A stretch of DNA of 6,504 nucleotides. It comes from Planctomycetota bacterium (lineage in GTDB: Bacteria > Planctomycetota > Phycisphaerae > WQYP01). Shown here in pieces: positions 1 to 5,535 of this stretch. The notes beneath the pieces were generated by a model. The model worked only from the letters and a program-made list of their open reading frames with translations. It did not search any database and was not told where the DNA came from. The position numbers and the translations under genes were made by a program. The number at the start of each line of letters is the position of its first letter. Position 1 is the stretch's first letter. The DNA is taken from contig JAJZEY010000313.1 in the NCBI GenBank assembly GCA_021805585.1, forward strand, positions 1 through 6,504. The letters are read 5' to 3'.

Positions 1-794
1 TCATGTGTGTACCTCCCTGAAATTGACCTCTATTCCCAAAATCCGCCATGCCAACACGACACTGCGGAGGAATATACCATCAATACCAACGCGGCCAAAC
101 CCGCCGCAGCCCTGCGTTCCCCACTCACTCCTTGAGTTTCCTGAACATGTGGCCATGCCGCACCCTTATCCATCACGTATTCGCCGGGCCGAATTTCCAC
201 CATCCAGCCACGGCATATTTATAATTTTCAGCCTTTCGGAGCCAGGACAGGCAAACGAGGTTTTGATCCGATCTGATATGCGTATATATATCCACTCGCA
301 AAGTGTATGTCAACCATCTGTCGCAAACTATTTTGTCAACGGGCGCTGCAAAACCAGCCTCCAGAGGGCGCAATTCAGAGGTTCAAAATCAACCCGTGAT
401 TTGCGGTGCCAAACGTCCAATAACATCTCCTGTCAATCACAGTTTTGGGGCCAATTTTCGCACTTTCGCGAATTGTCCGATTCGAGCCGAGTCACAGTGC
501 CGCGATGGCGGCTCTGTGTTGCCACTGGTCCTTTGTATCACCCTGCATTCCTGCGGCGAATTTTCATCGCGTCTATTCGTCGGTAGATCGTCGTTTGTCG
601 ATTGAAAACGTCTTTGAGTTAAAACCCGCAGGCCATTGCGGTCATCGCCTGACCTCCAATCCTTCATGCAAACAACCGCCCATTGCATATTTATCTCTCC
701 GCGCCGCCCCTATACCTTGAATAGTGTCGGAACAACCGCGCCCCGCGCTAAAATTCGGCGATGCGCAGCCGCCAACTGTTTGACAATTGAATAA

Positions 795-810
795 CGCCGC
801 CATCGCGGCG
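795..810 (-). terminator. GC-rich hairpin, possible rnr-distal terminator
   Basis: CGCCGC (795-800) and GCGGCG (805-810) form a perfect 6-bp stem with a 4-base loop. Read on the minus strand, the direction of rnr transcription, the stem is followed by the T-rich stretch TTATTCAATT, which resembles a weak intrinsic terminator. It lies about 300 bases past the rnr stop codon, so it would end a long 3' untranslated region. The T-tract is interrupted, so the call is tentative. Confidence 0.3.
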
Positions 811-824
811 GACTCAACTGGTCG

Positions 825-904
825 TTTAACCGGCGTAAACCAGGCGGCCCCGCCGTGGCCGCTTGCCGCCGTTTTACCGTGTGATCCATGGCTCGCCGGT
901 TAAA
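825..904. repeat. Nested inverted repeats, possible structured RNA
   Basis: TTTAACCGGCG (825-835) is exactly complementary to CGCCGGTTAAA (894-904), an 11-bp perfect inverted repeat with 58 bases between the arms. Inside it, GTAAAC (835-840) can pair with GTTTTAC (871-877) with one bulged T. GGCGGC (843-848) can pair with GCCGCC (865-870). The innermost part can alternatively fold as CGGCC (845-849) with GGCCG (857-861). A competing helix, CTGGT (818-822) with ACCAG (839-843), is also possible. The arms could form a long stem in RNA from either strand. No known RNA family was recognised, and the polarity is unknown. Confidence 0.4.
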
Positions 905-1109
905 ATCTTGGCGGCTTAAAGCGCAGCCTTCGTCGCGGTCCGGTTGGTAAAAATCGTTGACCGCCGCGCCTGGATCGGCGCAGCGGATCCGCAACTTCGG
1001 AAACTCCAAAGCATGGCGGGTATTGCGGCGTTTTTCTTACGTGTCTTCCTTGAACTGGTCTGGTCGCCGGGGCCGCCTTAACTTGATCGCGGCGAAGGGC
1101 CGCGGCGAT

Positions 1110-3710
1110 TTACCGCCCGCGGCGTCGGCCATGGTGCTTGTTCTTTTTTTTCCCGGCGGCGGGGCCTTGCCGCGGGTTGGCGGAAGCCGGTTGACCTCCC
1201 CTGCGGGGGCCATGTGGCCGGGACTGTTTGTCGCGTCGTGTTCCCGCCGGTTCTTCCCACTTGCGGCTTTTTGGTTTTCGGCTCGGCTCAAACCGTGTCA
1301 TGACTTTTTGCCCGCGAATGGTGGAACCATGTTCCAGAATGCGCAAATCCATTTTTCGGGCGGGAATATTGACCGATACGATCTGCACCTTGGCCGCATC
1401 CCCCAGACAGATCCGGCGTCCGGACCGCTGGCCGCGAAGTGAAGCCGTGCGATCATCAAATATCCAGAAATCATCGGGCAAATCAGTGATCCGAATAAGC
1501 CCTTCCACCAGAAAGCGTGTGGATTGTATAAACACGCCAAAGCTGTTCACGCCGGTCACCACGCCGTCCACCTCATCGCCGATATGTTCCGCCAGAAGCT
1601 GGAGAACTTTTACGGCGCGCAGTTCACGTTCGGCATCCTGGGCGCGGCGCTCGGTAAACGAAATGTGGCGGGCCAGCTTGGAAAGCATGGCATCATCAGG
1701 TGTGTCGCCAAGGTGCCGGGGCATAAGGGCGAACACTTCCGGTGAAAGGTCATGAATGCCGGCCTGTTCCAGGCTCACCGGCGGGGAAGCGGTCTTTTTG
1801 CCGCCGCGCGACATTTTTTTCCGGCTGGCCAGCAACACACTGTTCAGGCAACGGTGAATCACCAAATCAGCATAACGCCGAATCGGTGAGGTAAAATGCG
1901 CATAGTTTTCACTGGCCAACGCGTAATGGCCCAGCGGCAGCGGGGAATATTCGGCTGTGCTGAAGGTTTTAAGTACACTTAAATGAACCGCGTAGGCAAT
2001 CGGCGTTCCACGCACGGAATCCAGGAGTTCCTGAATCACATGCCGGTCAATTCGCTTGGGAAGTTTTTTGCCGGCCACCATCACAAAATGCCGCACCTGT
2101 TCGGCGGAATCCATGTCCGGATCCGGGTGAATGCGCCGCAGCACGCTTTGGCCATGTTCCGTCAGGAATCGGGCGACGGCTTCATTGGCTTCCACCATAA
2201 ACATTTCAATAATTTTATGGGTGAAGGAATCGTCCTGGGGATGGGCATCTTTTACGTAGCCGTCGTGGTCCATAATCAGTTCAACTTCGGGCAAGTCCAG
2301 CACAATCATTCCCTGGTCCAGCCGTCGCCGTTGAATCGCCCGCGCCAGCCGGTCCATATTCAACAGCATTTCCCGAATTTCCCCGCTGGCGTGCGGAACG
2401 TGCGGATTCGGCGGAGAATCCAGCAGGCCTTTGCTGTAAGGGGCGGATTCGCCTTTGGCATCGTCGATGATCGCCTGGGCCTGTTTGTAAGTCAGACGCT
2501 TATTGGATTGAATAATGGTGTTGGCCAGCCGATGCGACACCACACGTCCATGCCGGTCGTAACGGATAAAAGCGCTTTTGGTGAATCGCGGCTGGTTTTC
2601 CTGCAGGGAACAGACGCCGTTGGAAAGTATTTCCGGAAGCATCGGCACCACATGCCGGGGAAAATAGACACTGTTTCCGCGCAGGCGGGCTTGCAGGTCC
2701 AGGGCACAATCCACCGGCACAAAATGCGCCACATCGGCGATGTGCACTCCCAACTCATACGCCGCCGGGCCGGGGCGTTCAGCTTCCGCAGGTGAAAGCA
2801 GGTGCCCCACGCTTTCATCCGGATCTTCCGGATTATCCGGTCCGTCCAGCAGCCGCAGCGTAATGGCATCATCAAAATCACGGGCGTCATCCGGGTCAAT
2901 GGTCAGGGTCAGAAGCGGGCGGAGATCCTCGCGATCGGTATCACCGGCGACCGAGGCTTCCGGGTCAAAAGATGCCGCCGCGCGGCGGGCCTGGTCCAGC
3001 ACGGCCGGCGGGAATTCCGCCGGCAGGTCAAACTGTTTCAGAATGGAGGAAAGTTCCACATCCGGTTCACCGTGCGGGCCAAGCACTTCGGTAATAACAC
3101 CCTGGGCCGCCTGTCCGACGGATGGGAATGTGACAAGTTCCACCACAACTTTGTCGCCCTCGGCGGCGTTTTTAGCGGCGATATCCTGCACCACCACCGG
3201 TTGCTTGAATACCGACCCGTCCGGCACCACCACCCAGCCCTGAAGCTCGCGGGTCAGGGTGCCCACGCACCGGTTGGCTCCCCGGCGGATAATTCGGATG
3301 ATGCGGCCGACGCGGCGGCGTTTATCGGAATCCTTTTTATCCGTCACCATAATCCGGGCAATTACCATATCGCCGTTCAGCGCGTTCAGGGTGTCCTGGG
3401 CGGGAATAAACAGATCCCCCAGGTCATCCGTTTTTGTGGATACCACAAAGCCAAATCCGCGACTGGTGCCATGAAAAATACCCAGCAGGCTGTCCGCGGA
3501 TATCGGCAGTCCCACGGACTTCCCGTTGTCCTGCGGGGCCAGCAGATCAGAGGAAATTAAATGATTCAACACCCGGTGAAATTCATCTTCGCTGGCGGCG
3601 GTAATTTCCAGCCGCCGTTTGAGCTCCGCAACGGCCAACGGCCCGCCATCCGCAGCAGCCAGACAATCCAGAATATATTCAGACAAACGATCAGCCAAAA
3701 AACGCTCCAT
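1110..3710 (-). CDS. rnr: Ribonuclease R, 3'-5' exoribonuclease
   Basis: This is a complete RNase II/RNB-family enzyme of 866 residues that degrades structured RNA processively from the 3' end in the cytoplasm. The order is an N-terminal helical/winged-helix segment (about 1-60), a cold-shock OB region starting near GIFHGTSRGFGFV (77-89), the RNB domain (about 255-625), an S1 domain (about 710-795) and a very basic Lys/Arg/Gly tail (about 800-866). The RNB metal site is intact: TIDPDDARDFDD carries Asp272, Asp278, Asp280 and Asp281, the same spacing as in the E. coli enzyme. HIADVAHFV, NSVYFPRHVVPMLPE and HFTSPIRRYADLVIHR are also present. Relative to E. coli there are an acidic/proline insertion at about 289-316 and another at about 630-670. 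The start is Met58 of a longer open frame, because MERFLADRLSEYIL begins the family-like sequence and the upstream codons resemble no RNase R. No Shine-Dalgarno precedes it. The high basic content of the tail fits RNA or ribosome binding. Confidence 0.96.
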   Translation of the reverse strand: MERFLADRLSEYILDCLAAADGGPLAVAELKRRLEITAASEDEFHRVLNHLISSDLLAPQDNGKSVGLPISADSLLGIFHGTSRGFGFVVSTKTDDLGDLFIPAQDTLNALNGDMVIARIMVTDKKDSDKRRRVGRIIRIIRRGANRCVGTLTRELQGWVVVPDGSVFKQPVVVQDIAAKNAAEGDKVVVELVTFPSVGQAAQGVITEVLGPHGEPDVELSSILKQFDLPAEFPPAVLDQARRAAASFDPEASVAGDTDREDLRPLLTLTIDPDDARDFDDAITLRLLDGPDNPEDPDESVGHLLSPAEAERPGPAAYELGVHIADVAHFVPVDCALDLQARLRGNSVYFPRHVVPMLPEILSNGVCSLQENQPRFTKSAFIRYDRHGRVVSHRLANTIIQSNKRLTYKQAQAIIDDAKGESAPYSKGLLDSPPNPHVPHASGEIREMLLNMDRLARAIQRRRLDQGMIVLDLPEVELIMDHDGYVKDAHPQDDSFTHKIIEMFMVEANEAVARFLTEHGQSVLRRIHPDPDMDSAEQVRHFVMVAGKKLPKRIDRHVIQELLDSVRGTPIAYAVHLSVLKTFSTAEYSPLPLGHYALASENYAHFTSPIRRYADLVIHRCLNSVLLASRKKMSRGGKKTASPPVSLEQAGIHDLSPEVFALMPRHLGDTPDDAMLSKLARHISFTERRAQDAERELRAVKVLQLLAEHIGDEVDGVVTGVNSFGVFIQSTRFLVEGLIRITDLPDDFWIFDDRTASLRGQRSGRRICLGDAAKVQIVSVNIPARKMDLRILEHGSTIRGQKVMTRFEPSRKPKSRKWEEPAGTRRDKQSRPHGPRRGGQPASANPRQGPAAGKKKNKHHGRRRGR

Positions 3711-3722
3711 ATCTATGGCATC

Positions 3723-3752
3723 AGTATACCGTTGCCCGCGGCATTGTGGCCA
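3723..3752 (-). promoter_or_regulatory. Candidate near-leaderless promoter of rnr
   Basis: On the minus strand TATACT (3728-3723) matches the -10 consensus at 5 of 6 bases. TGGCCA (3752-3747) matches the -35 consensus at 4 of 6, with an 18-base spacer. Transcription would start near 3715-3717, only about 5-7 bases before the rnr ATG at 3710. That would make the mRNA leaderless or nearly so and would fit the absent Shine-Dalgarno sequence. The element lies wholly in the 47-base gap after the upstream small ORF. It is a consensus match only. Confidence 0.3.
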
Positions 3753-3757
3753 GCGAA

Positions 3758-4009
3758 TCAAATATCCATAATGCGTTTGGCGGGCGTGGGATAACAGCCG
3801 GAGCAATAGGGTTGCAGTTGGGCGGCCATTGGGTAAATACGATCCCGCCGACCCTGCGGATACAGAATTAAACGTCCCCATTTAACCAGGATCGAACCGT
3901 GATCCCCCGGCTGCGCGAGCGGCCGACTATAAACAAGCCCCACTTTGAATGCCTGGCTCGGCCCACTTCGCGGCCGGTGTCCAGACAATTGGCGAAATTC
4001 CCGGTTCAT
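3758..4009 (-). CDS. Possible small protein of 83 residues, unknown
   Basis: I do not recognise this ORF. It starts MNREFRQLSGHRPRSG, contains the stretch ILVKWGRLILYPQGRRD, and ends with a Cys-x-x-Cys pair (PYCSGCYPTP) before a TGA. There is no signal peptide or membrane segment, and the protein is basic. An AGGA sequence lies 6 bases before the ATG (CAGGATCGACC-ATG), which supports this start over the GTG at 4063 in the same frame. It reads in the same direction as rnr and ends 47 bases before it, so the two may share a transcript. It overlaps the in-frame upstream extension of the rnr frame (3711-3881), and only one of these can be coding. I prefer this ORF because it has a ribosome site and a more protein-like composition. 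The CxxC could bind a metal or be redox active, but one pair alone proves nothing. It may also be a chance frame. Confidence 0.4.
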   Translation of the reverse strand: MNREFRQLSGHRPRSGPSQAFKVGLVYSRPLAQPGDHGSILVKWGRLILYPQGRRDRIYPMAAQLQPYCSGCYPTPAKRIMDI

Positions 4010-4193
4010 GGTCGATCCTGTCGCCTTAATTCTTAGGTACCTTTGGGGCCCGCACCGCTTCACGGCAGCAAATTGGGATCAATTGCATTTGAAATTCCCT
4101 TTTTCAATTCCTCCCGCGCCTTGACGCGGGGCGGCCAACCTGCAAAACTGCGATCCGAGGCGTTTTTGATCTTCCCAGGCAAGGAGGCCGTTC
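4010..4193. promoter_or_regulatory. Divergent intergenic region with two small hairpins
   Basis: This gap lies between the minus-strand small ORF/rnr and the plus-strand lipoprotein gene, so it should hold promoters in both directions, but I see no convincing -35/-10 pair. TTGACG (4121-4126) resembles a plus-strand -35, but no good -10 follows at 16-18 bases. Two hairpins are visible: TTGAAA (4089-4094) with TTTCAA (4102-4107), and CCCGCG (4113-4118) with CGCGGG (4125-4130), the latter containing the TTGACG sequence. A strong Shine-Dalgarno AAGGAGG (4181-4187) sits 6 bases before the lipoprotein ATG and fixes that start. Confidence 0.45.
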
Positions 4194-4979
4194 ATGGCCC
4201 ATTTTCGGTTTCGCTTATTTTCGTCGGTATGCGCGGCTTTGGCGCTGGTTCTTTTTGCCGGCTGCCAAAGCCCCCCGCAAACGCCACCGGCCAATTTGCC
4301 TGCCGGTTATCAGGCGTATCAGAATCATGACTATGCCGCGGCCCACAATACCGCGGTGGCATTTCTGCGGGCCAATCCAAAAAGCTCGAATATTGATGAG
4401 GCTTATTATCTTGCGGGTCTTGCCCAGGAAGCCCGGGGACATGTCGCCGCCGCGAAGACCGACTACCTGGCGGCCATCGCCCACAGCAATCGGCCACAGT
4501 TGATTTCAAAAAGTTCCGCAGCCCTTGGCGACATCGCCTATGCCGCCGGTGAATTCCAACATGCGATTGCCTATTACCAGCGGGCGGCGCAGGTGGACCC
4601 GTCCGTCGGCCTGTCCGTCGCGGCCCTTATGCGGCTGGCGATAAGTCAGCAAAATGTCGGAGATTGGGCGGCCGCTAATGCCACCTTTTCCGCTATTGAA
4701 CAGGCGGCGCCAGGCACCACCGCGGCACTCATAGCCGAGCAGCGCTTCGGCCAGAATCATTTTTGTGTGCAGTTTGGTGCCTACAGTCTTTCGGCCGCCG
4801 CGTGGAACGAAAATCGATTGCTGCATCTTGCCGGCATTCAAGCTCTGGTCATTGCCCAAAGCCTCCATGGTCAGACCCTGTATCTGGTGCAGAGCGGTTT
4901 TTTTTCAACATTTAAGGCGGCCCTGGCGGCACGCACCGTCTGGGCGGTACGCCAGCCCCAGGCCATTGTCGTGCCGTGA
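4194..4979 (+). CDS. TPR- and SPOR-domain lipoprotein
   Basis: This 261-residue protein has a lipoprotein signal: a basic start (HFRFR), a hydrophobic core and the lipobox LFAGC with Cys24 as the predicted lipidated residue (Phe rather than Leu at -3). After a proline-rich linker (25-36), TPR-like helical repeats run from about 37 to 180, with patterns such as GYQAYQNHDYAAAHNTA, AYYLAGLAQEARGHVAAA, ALGDIAYAAGEFQHAIAYYQ and LAISQQNVGDWAAANATF. Residues 189-261 match a SPOR domain: FCVQFGAYSLSAAA opens it, LYLVQSGFFSTFKAALAART forms the second strand-helix, and it ends with AIVVP. SPOR domains bind glycan strands stripped of stem peptides, often at the division septum, and TPRs mediate protein contacts. 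The protein is therefore probably envelope-anchored and may act in peptidoglycan remodelling or division, which is inference. AAGGAGG 6 bases upstream supports the start. It begins a plus-strand cluster and is divergent from rnr. Confidence 0.88.
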   Translation: MAHFRFRLFSSVCAALALVLFAGCQSPPQTPPANLPAGYQAYQNHDYAAAHNTAVAFLRANPKSSNIDEAYYLAGLAQEARGHVAAAKTDYLAAIAHSNRPQLISKSSAALGDIAYAAGEFQHAIAYYQRAAQVDPSVGLSVAALMRLAISQQNVGDWAAANATFSAIEQAAPGTTAALIAEQRFGQNHFCVQFGAYSLSAAAWNENRLLHLAGIQALVIAQSLHGQTLYLVQSGFFSTFKAALAARTVWAVRQPQAIVVP

Positions 4980-5008
4980 CAACCTCGCTCCTTAAGTGTA
5001 TTCTTCTA

Positions 5009-5026
5009 AAGCCTCCCCGGAGGCTT
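5009..5026 (+). terminator. Hairpin between lipoprotein and DUF3467 genes
   Basis: AAGCCTC (5009-5015) pairs perfectly with GAGGCTT (5020-5026) around a CCCG loop, 30 bases after the lipoprotein stop codon. On the plus strand it is followed by TTGTATGTGTATG-like sequence rather than a solid T-run, so it would be a weak or partial terminator. On the minus strand the stem is followed by TTTAGAAG, also weak. It may trim or attenuate the transcript before the DUF3467 gene. Confidence 0.4.
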
Positions 5027-5073
5027 GTATGTGTATGAACGTTAAGGAACGGAAAAACTTTAGGAGCTTTCTC

Positions 5074-5418
5074 ATGGCGGATGAAATTCCACAGGACATG
5101 ACCACCAATGACGGCCGAGCCAATCCCGGCGGACAGGTGAATGTACAATTCAAGGAAGGCAAGCTGGAAACCGTGTACAGCAATTTTGCCCGGCTGGCCG
5201 GCACGCACGAAGAAATTTGCGTTGATTTCGGCGTCAATATGCAAAGCGGTGATAACCCCACAACCGCTGTTATAGATTTGAATACCCGTGTCGTCATGAG
5301 CTTCTATTCCGCCAAACGCCTGGCCTTGCAGCTTAGCCATGCCGTACAGCGGTATGAACAGGTATACGGGCCGCTGCATTTAGACCCGCGACAGCGCCAG
5401 GTTCGGCAGTCCTCATAA
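5074..5418 (+). CDS. DUF3467 family protein
   Basis: This small soluble protein of 114 residues matches the DUF3467 pattern: VNVQFKEGKLETVYSNFARLAGTHEEICVDFGVN (about 22-55), then VIDLNTRVVMSFYSAKRLALQLSHAVQRYEQVYG (about 66-99), with a short polar tail. In the family the Tyr-Ser/Ala-Asn segment, the Glu-x-x-x-Asp-Phe segment and the C-terminal helix with a YE pair are conserved, as here. No biochemical function is established for the family and none is proposed. The open frame continues upstream to 4996, but AGGAG (5062-5066) sits 7 bases before the ATG at 5074 and the sequence before MADEIPQD is not family-like, so this start is chosen. There is no signal peptide or membrane segment. It lies 94 bases after the lipoprotein gene and is followed by a hairpin and the glycosylase frame. 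Confidence 0.82.
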   Translation: MADEIPQDMTTNDGRANPGGQVNVQFKEGKLETVYSNFARLAGTHEEICVDFGVNMQSGDNPTTAVIDLNTRVVMSFYSAKRLALQLSHAVQRYEQVYGPLHLDPRQRQVRQSS

Positions 5419-5421
5419 CCG

Positions 5422-5448
5422 CGCCCCAGCCGACTGGCTGGCTTGGCG
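5422..5448 (+). terminator. Strong hairpin just after the DUF3467 stop codon
   Basis: CCAGCC (5426-5431) pairs with GGCTGG (5436-5441) around a GACT loop. The outer CGCC (5422-5425) can pair with GGCG (5445-5448) across a 3-base bulge, giving 10 bp in all. It starts three bases after the TAA of the DUF3467 gene. There is no immediate T-run; TTTTT occurs some ten bases further (about 5457-5461). It may act as a partial terminator or an mRNA-stabilising 3' structure between DUF3467 and the glycosylase gene. Confidence 0.4.
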
Positions 5449-5535
5449 GACGATGCTTTTTGCCTGACCGTTGAGGCCGCCAAGAACGCTGGACCGACGA
5501 TGTCCGCGCGGCCTGTGTACGGTTACCGTGGAAAT

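Larger units (their letters stand above)
1..1109. other. Gene-poor flank downstream of rnr; no supported gene
   Basis: I find no protein I can recognise here on either strand. The longest open frame (5-586, plus, 193 codons) has a composition rich in Ser, Arg, Pro, His and Cys, with no hydrophobic core pattern or motif, and reads like a chance frame. A minus-strand frame (710-1009, 99 codons from TTG, no Shine-Dalgarno) is equally featureless. The stretch looks less GC-rich than the genes to its right over about the first 700 bases. It contains small perfect or near-perfect hairpins: 386-391 with 397-402 (6 bp, 5-base loop), and 452-461 with 468-475 (8 bp with a 2-base bulge). The structured block at 795-904 is listed separately. 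A TATATATA tract lies around 283-291. The region may be a true intergenic spacer, an unrecognised RNA or a decayed gene. Confidence 0.6.

Noticed and set aside
263..291. Promoter-like TTGATC with TATATA at 16-base spacing
   Set aside because: Each box matches the consensus at only four of six bases, and no gene follows on that strand.
710..1009. 99-codon minus-strand frame starting at TTG
   Set aside because: It has no ribosome site and no recognisable motif, and it overlaps the nested inverted repeats.
1088..1104. 5-bp hairpin just after the rnr stop codon as an intrinsic terminator
   Set aside because: No T-tract follows it on the minus strand (next bases ATCAAGTTAAGG), and the stem is short.
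1228..3560. Several long plus-strand frames (for example 1983-2795 and 2802-3560)
   Set aside because: They are antisense to rnr, which has full domain and active-site support; their compositions are typical shadow frames.
3711..3881. 57-residue N-terminal extension of RNase R from the ATG at 3881
   Set aside because: The extension resembles no RNase R N-terminus, overlaps the small ORF, and a family-like start exists at 3710.
3870..3920. tRNA-like T-loop on the minus strand (GGTTCGATCC)
   Set aside because: The T-stem fails beyond three pairs, and no acceptor or anticodon arm can be built around it; the sequence reads as part of the small ORF.
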